From: Caprella mutica
Taxonomy: Eukaryota > Arthropoda > Malacostraca > Amphipoda > Caprellidae
Assembly: GCA_947561585.1 (NCBI GenBank)
Contig: CANNZV010000872.1
Location: 124,001-188,000 of the forward strand
DNA length: 64,000 nucleotides
Direction: 5' to 3'
The notes under the pieces were generated by a model, which ran no database searches, was not told the DNA's origin, and saw only the letters and a program-made list of their open reading frames with translations. The position numbers and the translations under genes were made by a program. The stretch's first letter is position 1; each line of letters opens with the position of its first letter. Positions 1-12,600 of the stretch are shown in pieces.

Positions 1-497
1 CACCGGTGAACCATCAATTGAAGAGCACCGGTGAACCATCAATTGAAGAGCACTGGTGAACTATCAATTGAAGAGCACTGGTGAACTATCATTTGAAGAG
101 CATCACTAAACCCAAATGAAGAGCATCACTAAACCCAAATGAAGAGCATCACTAAACCCAATTGAAGAGCATCACTAAACCCAAATGAAGAGCATCACTA
201 AACCCAAATGAAGAGCATCACTAAACCCAAATGAAGAGCATCACTAAACCCAATTGAAGAGCATCACTAAACCCAACTGAAGAGCATCACTAAACCCAAC
301 TGAAGAGCATCACTAAACCCAACTGAAGAGCATCACTAAACCCAACTGAAGAGCATCACTAAACCCAATTGAAGAGCATCACTAAACCCAATTGAAGAGC
401 ATCACTAAACCCAATTGAAGAGCATCACTAAACCCAATTGAAGAGCATCACTAAACCCAACTGAAGAGCATCACTAAACCCAACTGAAGAGCATCGT
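1..497. repeat. 23-25 bp minisatellite next to the RPA1 stop codon
   Basis: About 21 head-to-tail units. The first are 25 bp (gagcaccggtgaaccatc...), the rest 23 bp (gagcatcactaaaccca...), with single-base variants such as caaatgaa, caattgaa and caactgaa in blocks. The array is cut by the window edge and ends about 25 bp from the RPA1 stop codon, so it must lie in the 3' UTR or just beyond. No AATAAA is seen on the minus strand between the stop and the window edge. Confidence 0.95.
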
Positions 498-519
498 GAA
501 GTACCATTCAAATAGCATC

Positions 520-624
520 TTATTGCCCGGCCATGGCTTTGATATCTGCAATGAGTTTCTTGTTATATTCCTTGTAGTTCATTGGGTGGATCTGAGCCAC
601 TGTAGTCTTGAGCCTCCTCTCGTC
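520..624 (-). CDS. RPA1: RPA1 exon 15 (C-terminus and stop)
   Basis: Thirty-four codons plus TAA (520-522). [20 protein letters not shown] aligns with human [20 protein letters not shown], the C-terminal trimerisation helix. Confidence 0.96.
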   Translation of the reverse strand, partial: DERRLKTTVAQIHPMNYKEYNKKLIADIKAMAGQ

Positions 625-3600
625 CTGAAAAAGAGTAGAGTGAGTAAATAAAGAGTAAAGAGTGAGTAAATAAAGAGTGAGTACATTTCATTACATCAAT
701 CTAGTGTGATTTATATTTTGGATCAGTTAGTAACATAGTTCAGAATCTCTACGTCAATTAGATATAATTAACAGAAGACTCGCATGATTAAATTGGATAA
801 GTTTGTTACAAGCTAAATTGTCCAAAAATGATATATATTTTCGGTACCTACAACTAGCTACCCACTGGAATTACAAAAATAATTAGATGGGCTACTTTAC
901 ATTGAAAATATTCGTCGCCAACAATGGCATCGAACACCGTGTAATGAGTTGAACGTCCCTCAGCTGAATATAACAACAAAAAGTAGATCAATAAAAGTTG
1001 AATTGCTTCATGAGAAAAGTCACTTTCCGAGTACTGTGAGTGTGGCCCTGTGATAGATAACCTAGGGTTGTGACAATATGCGTTTAAAATCATAGATCCT
1101 GGAAATATTATTGACGGAGAGAATTAAAGAGTATTGAATGGTTCTACACCAGCGGTATATAGTATTCGATACCATTTCATTTCGTTTCGTCTATGATATT
1201 CTTAAGATCTATGATTTTAAATGCATATTGTCACAACCCTACAGAACACTCACATTAAAGGTCTCCATTTTGACTCTGCATTTGAAGATGAACTCTGAGA
1301 AAGACCTCTTGAAGATGTAGTTGGTGAACTCATCTGGACTCTCCTCCCTCTTAGTGGCTAGATCCTGAGCAGTGATGCCTAGTAGCGTCTCTGCAGTGTC
1401 CTGAGAAAGTTAAAACACTTGTTATACCATGAAGAGAAATTAAGAAGAGACAGTAAAACTTTTCAATTATGAAGTATTGGTTCATACACACCGAGGCATG
1501 TTCATACACACCGAGGCATGTTCATACACACCGAGGCATGTTCATACACACCTAGGCATGTTCATACACACCGAGGCATGTTCATACACACCGAGGCATG
1601 TTCAAAGATGCAGGAACGCTTGTTAATAAACTATTCAATGAATTAAGAAAGTCAAATACAAACCTCAATGTCACTAGCAGCCAATTAATTATTATAAAAG
1701 ATAAGCCTACATAAATGATTGAAAACAAAATTCAAATTCTATTATTAATAGAGATCACATTTAGCTAAAGATACCGGTGCTCCACTGCTCAATGAAGAAT
1801 ATTATTTATAGAGACAATCAAAAAAATTATGCAGAGATCTTGATTTTTTAACGTTTTCTTCAGTACTCCCGTTTATTTTCCATTTAAAAAAAAGCCAAAT
1901 CTCATTTAGGATAGAGTTGTTTAGGGCTGTACAGATACCCTAACAATCTGCCGTGTTAGTCATCTGCCGATAACTAAAATCACAGATATTTCTAGAACTG
2001 AAAATGGCCGATATAACGAGTAGTGACAGTATCGTTACAGTCTAATTTAGTTAGATGTTAGTGTACCTGGAAGAGTGTGGCCCATTGGTTGGAAGTGGCG
2101 TCACCCAAATTGCACTGGACCATCAGCCTCCAGTTGAACCTGTCAAACTCTCTGTTACACTTCTCGCACCTGAAACAAAAAACAAACTGTTAAAAAAGTA
2201 GTAAACTAGTGTTGAAAACATCTAGTGTTATGGAGAGGTGGTAGCTAAATGAAGCCTACAAGTCAACCTAACACAAAATATAAGAGGAAAATGAAGAGGT
2301 GATAGTAAATGAAGAGCATAACTCTAGCACTATCCTCTTAAAAACCGTACACACGTAAGGTTCCTAAGTCTTTCCACCATACTTTTTGCTAAGCTACCAA
2401 CTGAAATAAATAATTATTATATCATTTTTTCTTATATTCTCGTGGAAAAGGAGGAACTTGGCAAAAATTAAGGTTTGCCTACGTGTGTACGGCCCTTAAA
2501 ACTGCATCAGCGTTAATTCTTTCCCAATGAATGTGTGGACTCACCTGTACATTCCATTGCTCATGTCAGTGACTTTCTTATTGCATCCCTCACTGGGACA
2601 GGCCATGTACATCAGGTTCTCTTTTCTGATGAGAAGAACATTGGCCTTGACTGAGAAGTAGTCTGCATTGTCACCATTGCCCAGTCCTTCTCTCTTGACC
2701 TCCTCGAAAGTCTTGAGTTGCATGCTAGCGGAGCCTGTGGGAAAGTGGATACAGTGAGAGATGAGGGATACAGTGAGTGATAAGGGATACAGTGAGTGAT
2801 AAGGGATACAGTGAGTGATAAGGGATACAGTGAGTGATAAGGGATACAGTGAGTGATAAGGGATACAGTGAGTGATAAGGGATACAATGAGTGATAGGGG
2901 ATAGTGAGTGATAGGGGATACAGTGAGTGATAGGGGATACAGTGAGTGATAGGGGATACAGTGAGTGATAAGGGATACAGTGAGATAGTGGATGCAATGA
3001 GAGATAGTGGATGCAATGAGAGATAGTGGATGCAATGAGAGATAGTGGATGCAATGAGAGATAGTAGATACAGTGAGAGATAGTAGATACAGTGAGAGAT
3101 AGTGGATACAATGAGATAAGGGAGGGTTAATGGATAGCAAAACAAGATACAATGTATATCTGATAGATGGATGCAATTAATATTAAGTCACAATATTTGG
3201 CGAGTTATTTGTTAAAATAAGTTGGATGAAAATGGTGACTCAAGAAATAAACAAAAGTACCTATAATATATATTGTTAAATTTTGTTACGGTCATAATTT
3301 ATGTAAATCAAGATATAATTATATACAATACTTTACCTGGACCCCCTCTATTGTTGGACATGTTAACAATGTCAGACATGGAACTGCCAGTCTGCTCCCA
3401 CCAACCCTTCAACTGATGAGCCTCACTGATGTCAGGGTTAACCTGTAAACATAAAACACTGTAGAAGGGGTGCTTGCTAAGTAATCTAACTGAAAAAATA
3501 AAATTGAAGCCATTGAGACTGACTTGAAAAATCACAAATTACTAGTAGTAGGTATCTACTTTCACGAACATCTGTGGTTGGTATCAAACTTGTTACCAGT

Positions 3601-6600
3601 GTCAGCTACCAATATTGTATCAATAAGAAATTAGGGCTGTAGCTACTGATAACTGTGGCCAAAAATTTCGGTGTCGGAATTATAAATGACCTCTCAACAT
3701 AAATGACAAGTGTGTAGTTTGCAGTATCCGCTAGTTGGTTGTACTGAACACTTCATGATTGTTAAATGACCTGACATGGGGCTTCTGGGACGGATGTTTT
3801 GGAGGGCATTTTTTATCTATTATTGCTTTTCGCTATTGGTGCTCATTCTAACAAGATATATATAATTGATATAATTATATATAATTGATAACAAGAGATA
3901 TATAATTGTCACTCCTTTATTATATATCTCATTTTCTATGTGTTATGATGAAAGAAAATTTGTTTTAGAGTACTATGTAAGCCTATTTAATAAACAGTGT
4001 TTGTGACTTTGATGAAAAAGTTTAAAGTCGTGTATTTATTAAATGTTTTAAAATCCATCCATAGCTTAACTCTCACTCAGTACAGGTGAGTAATTAATAG
4101 ATACTTAGACTTCTATAATTATTGTGCTACATTTAACAAACAGCAATTTTATGCTCTGAAATATTTTTGGTAGTAGGGTACTGAGTTCCAAGTTATTCGT
4201 TGGTTCTACAATTTCGGACACGTCCGAAAAGAAAATATTATCATCATTATTATGCAACTTCTATTCTAATTGGTATCATGGATACCAATTGCAATAAAAG
4301 TTGAATAATGATAATTATATAAATTTCTTGAAGTGTTTGAAAACACGGAACTTTCCTTTAAAATAGGACATGTTCAACTTCTGAACAAATTGCTTCTGAT
4401 ATTTGTTTTAGTTACCATGAAATAATCACAAAAAATTGTCTCCGTTTTCCAGGTCTACGAACGGTTATTATATAGAGACATGTCTCGAAATAATTACCAC
4501 TTTATGAAAGCTGGACCTGTCTGTGTCCAAACGAATAAAGTCTCAAAGTATATAAATACATATGTATAAAAACATTTTTTACAGAGTACCAATACTTTAC
4601 GTTTCCTATTATTGTTCTTTAATAGAATCATTATAAAGTGAGGAGATTGCTGAGAGAGAATTTTCTGAGCACCATTCAATTCTAAACTCACAGTCAAAGA
4701 TGACGCCATGATGAGGGACAGAGAAACACCTCCAAAATCAGACACTTTGGCCCCCTTCACCGCTATAACGGGATTGCCTGTACCATCAAAGTTCTGGGCC
4801 TGGTCTCCCCACATGGTGATGTTCACCTGAAATAAAAGGGAGCATTAAAAAACATTGAGGGTTTAACGCCATTATTATTCATTCTGTGTTGAAGGTTGTA
4901 ACTAGGGTAAGGTAGGAATTATCGGTCAGATTCACATTTTCGGTCATGTACAAAGGACTTTAAAAAGGCAGTCTGGTATGAAAATTGTTACACCTACTAC
5001 CATCAGTCTGTGATAATACTCATGGATGCAGAAAAGCTACTATGTTAGCACAATCTTATCACCAGGGCTGGGACAATGTGCTCTAAAAACTATAGATCCC
5101 AAAAATATTACAGACGGAGAGAATTAAAAAGTATTGAATGGTTCTACACCAGTGGTATATAGTATTCGATACCATTTCGTTTTGTCTGTGATATTTTCGG
5201 GATCTATAGTTTTTAGAGCATATTGTCCTAGCCCTAGTCATCACTAATTTGGATTGATAACTCTTATAGATCTTATTAATCAGTGTCAGGATAGCTCACA
5301 CTTCTGTTCGTGTTATCCACCAGTACAACATCTCTCTTAGTCAGTTCCTTGCCAGTTCTCTTCTGTACCACAGTTGATAACTCATTTGCCTCCTTCACAA
5401 TCGCAATCAGATCTGTGGAGGTGAAGAGTTATTTGATGAGGAACTCTCTGAATCAAGTTTAAAAACCTGGGAAATTAGAAAATAATTAGAATGCCACCTG
5501 AAAGTTTTTTATCAAAGTCGATGATTTATATTTTAGTTGGGGGATTAATTAACATCTGTTTCAGAACCAAAGTCCACGTCGGTGTCGTTGAAAGGAAATT
5601 AAATACAAGGGACTGTAAGAAGCAGTCAGAAAGGAAAGAGAATCCATGATCACTAATTTATCAACCACAAGTCAATATCAATGCTCATGGATGTAGAAAA
5701 GCTACTCCGTGACACTTACCAAGGAATGTGACGTAAAGGAACACAAGCACCAATGATTGCACTCACAGATGGAAGAGGAAAATGAAGAGGTGATAGTGAA
5801 TGAAACCAAAGACTACCTAACACAAAAATCTAAGACCTCGTAGTTGAAGAGCATAACTCTAGCGCTATCCTCTAAAACTGCAAGTAGCGTTAAAAGAATA
5901 AACCACTTGTGGCAATTTATATTAGGGTAATGAACCAATTACCGGTGCTTATTTTCCTTTACTTTTTACCGAATGGAATATTTCGAATTGGTATATTGTA
6001 AACTATGATTGTTCAGGACTATAAAAATATATTAGTTGAGTAGAAGAAACTGGTATCTATACAATGAAAATATTTTTATAGTCATAAACAATCATAGTTT
6101 ACAAATATACTAATTCGAAATATTCCATTCAGTAAAAAGTAAAGAAAAAAAAAGCAACCGGTTCATTACCCTATTTGATAATTGTTTTCATCCGATTTAT
6201 AATTTTAATGAAGAATTTGAACATTTTTAGGTTGGTCAGTATTTTGCTCACCAATCACAGAATCCTTTTCCAGTTTCTCCATTTGGTCGAAAGACACAAA
6301 GTTGTACTGCATTGACGGGATAGCGACCTCCTCCACACAGCGAACAACCTAGAGGAAAACACATGAAAATTACGAACAAATGATATCAGAATTCACACAA
6401 ATTATGTCAAAACATTAAGAATAAAATTTGTTAATTACAGACAGAGCTAGAATTAAGACAGTTCATTATTGATTTTCTCTATATTTATCAATTTACATTA
6501 GTTACAGATGAAGAATTGATTAATACAATCTATCAATTAAAATCATTGAATTAATTCATGATGTGAAAAAAAGAGAGACATAAAATGACCACCAAATAGT

Positions 6601-9600
6601 CTTCTTCTCTGACGAATTCCACAACAGAATTTACATAGAAATTATTGAAGATTTATCCCTGGCCAAATATAAATATTTGAATTTAATATCATAAATTTAG
6701 CATTAACTGCCATACTCTGAAATGTGTCGTTACTAAGTTCCCATGTTTCAGAGACTGGCAAATTTTTAGCAAAAATTTCTCAAAAATTCCGAGCCAAGCC
6801 AATATGACTTATTTTTGAATATTTCAAGCCAAAATTAACATGGGAACATAGGAATTGTTTAGAAATTTGAAGCCTATCTTAGTTTTAACCTTATGAAATG
6901 TAAGCCAATAAATTATGATGGCAATGCCGTAGCTGCATCTTTTTTATATATTATTTCATATGTAGTCATTATAAAACACAAAAAAACATTTTTCTGACAT
7001 TTCTAGTAATAAATATCTATGTAGTATATTTTTATAAATTATATATTTTTTATTCCTTACTTTTCCAACACTGGTTTTATAAAGTATTCAATATATGGAG
7101 AAGAAAAATCTAAAAAGAAATGGAGAAAAGTTTACGCGTGTACCACATATGGCACATGATGCGGTTAATGTGTCAACTGACAAACTCTATAACATTGTTA
7201 CTGATAGGGATGGGACCTAGAGTTTCACAGACACTGATACTGTGATATAAATGAAATTGATAATTTTCAAGTGTTAGAAAATATTGTAATTATGACAATT
7301 GGGATTACTTAGCTGTATGAAATTATTTCTATATTACCACTTTCACCGCAACTCGAGATGTGACTGTTATGCCGAACCTGCATCTTTGACTTATTTGCAT
7401 ACATGTACAGTTGTTTTGTTTGTTTTTAACATATTTTTCTGATATTTCTAGTCATGAATGTGTAATATATTTTTACAAATTGTATATTGCAATTTTTATT
7501 CCTTAATTTTCCAACAAAGTATTTAATATATGTTGGAGAAAATTCAATTTTAAAAAAATTACAAAAAGTGTTCTCGTGTACCACTTGTGGTACATGACGC
7601 CCGTTGAGCAAGTTAGCTGTGTACCACATGTGGCGCACAATGAGGTGAAACTGTTAATTTGAATGATAATTATGTATTATATTAGATAAATAATAGATAA
7701 TAAATCCTATTATATTTTTTAAGTACTAGTGGCATCGGAACCTATTTGCCGATACAGACACTTTGTTCCATCCCTCTGACGAACTCTTCACCCTCGTTAC
7801 TAACCTGGGTGTTTGCGTTGAATGTCATCTCGTAGTCGTTATCAAGATTGCTGTACTGTTTGTTGGCAGTTTTGAGCTGTGCTGAAGTGATGTAAAACAC
7901 ACTGTTAACCTGAAAATAAGGTGCTAGATTAGCGAAATAAATTAAAATTGTTTAACACATTTCCTGCGACAGTTTTAACTGTCATAATTTCAGTTTAATT
8001 TGGATAGAGAAATATTATTTTTTATTATTAGCCTTTTCCTTGTTCTATGACAATATATCCATCTTCAAGATATAAATATACAGCTAGCATTAAATAACAC
8101 AAACAAGTGTTTGCTTGGACTCACTTCCATCAAGTCGTAGAATCTGTCGCACTCCTGGTTGAAGGCGGTGGCTCTGATCTCACCAGAGTCATCCAAGAGG
8201 TTCACAGAGAAGAGTTTGCCCTCTCCCGTAGCTTTGCTCCAAGTCCTGATAGGAGTCTTCACTGTCACCCGGGCACAGATTGTCCATCTGGAACGAAAGA
8301 TTTAATTTGAGAAAAGATCAAGTTATTTTAAGAAAACAGTTGAGGGGTTTGACGTCTGCTTCAGCCATATCACTGACGTCAACAGGATGTAAGTACAAGG
8401 GAGTGGACCTTTCCAAAAAAAAAAATGCCAATGGAGCACACAGCTACAAATTTTTTGGTTACTGATATCCATTTAATCACAAAGCCAATTACAAAGTAAA
8501 TGAATGAACATATTTTGAATGAAGTTGAGAATTCATTGAACTTCATCTGAGCTAAAATAGAATGACCTGCACCTAATCAATGGATAGTGTCAATTTGCTG
8601 AATATCTACTCATGGATTGAAAAAAAAAAGATTTACTATTTCACAGAGCACTCAGCATATGTAATTTTCTGTCGTATCTAAATAACAAATATTGTTAAAT
8701 GTTGTATCTATCTTTATGTGTAACACTGCTAGAGCAAATTAATTTATTAAGAGTGTGGAATGTATTTATTTAAACTCACAGATTATAAAGTACACAGGTA
8801 TAATGAGCTGCAGCCAAGTTTTGTTAGACGTAAAATCTTGTGACACCTAACTAAAAAATAATAACTATCAATTGAGTCTAGGAAGCATTTAGAACCTAGC
8901 AGTAAAATTTTAGTTTAGATAGTCTTTAGAAGCATCATTTAGTGTGAATATTAAAAATTGCTATAAATGGTTTTTCTCCAGATGCTCAAAAGGTAGCAAC
9001 TCACTTGTTCTGGTAAGGTGTGAGGCTGTCAATCTTGCGCACATTGGCCATTCCCTCGGGAGCTTTGGGGGAAGAACCCACTAGAGGCTTGGTGACCGAG
9101 GGTGTGGAGGTGATGGGCCCATTGCGTGAGACTAGGGGAGAGCGGCCTTGTGTCAAAAAGTGATGAAACAGATGAACGAAAAGGTAAGGGATAGGTCACA
9201 GACAAGTGAAATGCGAGTAAAAAATAGGGCTGAATTGATCTAACTATTAGGTATTAACAATAATCTATTGTTTAATTTAAATAATAATTTAAATAATAAT
9301 AATAATAATTATTATTATTTAATTTAATATTAGGGCAGCACCCTTAGTAGGTAATCTGCCGATACTGACACCTAAAAATCACACGAAATTCCAATACAGA
9401 TACTTGCACAAATGGCCGATATAGTTAACAGTACAAGTAGCTACAGGCCTACTCGTTAAATCGACTATTTTTTATGTAGCAGTATCAGATCGGCCAATTA
9501 ACCTCCTCTAGCTATATTTAATTTCAAAATAAAATATATAATGGATTGGTAATGGAGTGTCTGTGATTTGTAGGTATCAGCAGTTTCCCAATGCCAAGTA

Positions 9601-12600
9601 GCTATCTGCACTCATATCAGTGTCAGCAGTAAATATGGCATCAGTGCAGCTATGGTATAAAAAATAGAAAAACAGTTATAATGGAAAAGAAATAAGAAGA
9701 GTAATAAGAGATATAAAGTTATTATATATTGATACTTAAATAATTGCAGTAGCTATGAATAGAATACATTTAGCGTGAATGATTTCAAGTAAGGGTTAAT
9801 GGAGGTCAAACATTGAGAATTATAGAAGGGAGTGGTAACAGGAGTAGTTGTGATGGTTATTGCTATTTGTGAAGTAAGATTTTATTCTAATTTGACACAA
9901 ATTATGGTAAGTACCAAGTTATCGCGCTGTTCTACATCTATCGTATACAAAATAGGCAATAATTATTATTTAGAATAAAGTTTTTCTTATACGGTAAAAT
10001 TCCTCCATAGTGAGTGAGTGTAGAGTCCTGAGTAAGAAAATTATCCTCTATAGTGAACAAATTGTCTTTAGTCTGCAAAGAATGGCATCAGTTTTAGAAA
10101 ACAAAAAATGGCTATTTCATGGCAGACTAATTCAATTGTTCACTATACAGGATAGTTCTCTTACTTAAGACTAATTCACTGTAAAAGATCAGAAAAATTA
10201 TTTTCAATACACAAATTTTCAGAATAACTATTTTCAATAATTATTCAATATTTCTCACATGATAAGACAGAAGATGTGTCCAATAACTCGAAACCTGGCC
10301 TAAAATTCAAAACTCACTGTTGCTGGATGGTGCAGAAGGTCTAGCACTGGGTTGGGCAGCTGCAGCCCCTACAGTGTAAGTTGTTGGGTCTCCAATGAGA
10401 CCACTCATCTCACTTCCCTTCTTTAGAACCTCTAAGTCTAGGATTATCATCATCTGTAAAAGAAAAAAGAACTCGTATGATATCGCTAAAAAAACAACAC
10501 TTTAATATTTCTGATAAACGTAGGGTACGTTCCGAATTATAGGTCAGTCTTCGGAAATATACCAACTACTACTGTCACAAGAACATGAAAAGTTGTAAAA
10601 CACTTTCTTCTATTTATTGAATAAATAGTCATGTTTAACACTTTCACAGTGGATAGCACACACATGTACAAGTTGTACTCTGACTAGGAAACATACTCAA
10701 GAGATGAAGTTTAACTCTTAACCGTGCAAGACAGGGGTGGGCACATGTTGGTTTTTCAGTGCCGAAAGATAATGTAATCTCAGTGCCATTTTCTTTTCGT
10801 TTTCTAAATTGCTGGGGATACTGAGTAATTATATATTGAGGTGGTAGATTTAATTGAAGTATGTACATGTACAACGGTACATATTTTGCACATAAATATT
10901 GGTACTAGATTTATCATTTGCATTAAAAAGAATTAATAAATGATATAAAAGAATTTATTTCTTCATGTGAAAATAATTCCCAATAAAACAAGAATAAGCT
11001 ATCTTGCATAAGTAACAATAAGTAATTCATAAATTCACAGGATAAATTATTATGGCTATTGAAAAAGGGAATTAAAAATTATTGCATACATTTTTACCAC
11101 AGTGTTTGAATATTCCAATACAAGCGTATGAAAGATATAAAATTAACTGATCTATATAAAAAGAGACAGAGGTAAATAAATTAAACACCGGCACTATTGT
11201 AACAATAAACAAAAAATACCTTATTAACGGATAAAACTTACTATCTAAGTATCAAGGTCATTACAAATATACTGTTCTTCAATTAGTTGACCATACTCTT
11301 CTATATTATCCTTTTAATTTATAGAGCATTCAGGGCTAAAAATTCTAAATTTTCTTTGGAAGAAAATAAAGTACTTTTTCCCTGGTGGGCACGAGTGCCG
11401 CACTGAGGGCCAAAATAGCACCGAGTGCTGCATTTGCCCACCCCTGGTCCAAGACATATTGAAGTCGAAACTTTTTGTGATAGAACAATGTTAGATAGAT
11501 AAACTTTTAAGAAAGATAATGTTAATAAATAACTTCATTTTCTTATAGTCTAATGTCCTTTGAGGAAAACTGAGTTGTTTAAAATCTAAAATCATTATGT
11601 GGCACAACCTACATTAATTTTTATGTTTCTTATTGCTAGAATACGACTAAACTTAAGCATTTCCTATTTTTCTTATGTCCTCCCCAAAAGACAATAAAGT
11701 TTAACTATAGGAATAGTCAGTTCTCACCTTTTTGTTGGTAGCTTGTACATCATTGCAGAAGTACCTATTGACTTTGATGACTGTGTTCTTCTCAAGTTCA
11801 CCTTTCTCCACCATGTGACTCAATTGAGAGGCCAGGATTGCGAAGCCGGAGGAGTGAACTCCGTCAGAGATGAGCAAACGACTCCTGTCTCCATTGGGAA
11901 ACATCTTTGCAGCCTGAAAAGGAGATGTTTAGTTTATCACTCATATGGTAAATTTTAGACTTTCTCTGTTGTGAGTAATCTCTAATTTACTCCTATATAA
12001 ACATGTATTTTACTGATAGAAAAAAAATTTGGTGAACACTTTACCAGTTCCTACAGTCTGGTGCTGAAGACTCTTTATTCTAGAAACAAACAGCAGAAGC
12101 TGGTAAAGAGTTCATAGAGATCCATTATTTTCCACACCATTCTCAATAAAACAATAGAAAATATAGGGTAAATTACGAATTATCGGTCAGTTTCACATCT
12201 TCGGTCATATAAGAAAAAACTATATTATAATTGTTATTTTATTTTAATTGGTATCCATGATACCTGCAGGTATCATGGATACCAATAAAAATTAAAATAA
12301 AATAGCAACTGTAATATCGTTATTTCTTATTTGACCATAGATGTGAAACTGATCGATAATTCGTAATTTACCTTAAGGAATTTCTGTATAGTTTTGCACA
12401 GGTATAAAATCCTGTTATCTGCACAATGACTCAAGAAAAACAGTTTAAATTATACTAAAAGTTATAAATATTCTATATCTATAAACATACGCAAAAATAA
12501 ATTTACGAGATAAGAATTTAGAAAGTTTATCCTTATGAATGGTTTGGAATATGAAACTAAATTGTACACTACTAATGCACGTAATATTTAGAATTATAAC

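Noticed and set aside
2541..3176. Three long overlapping minus frames across RPA1 intron 11
   Set aside because: The 19-bp repeat has no stops in these frames; only the last part (exon 12) is coding.
7426..7638. 70-codon minus frame in RPA1 intron 7
   Set aside because: Covers one copy of an intronic direct duplication; the other copy is not open.
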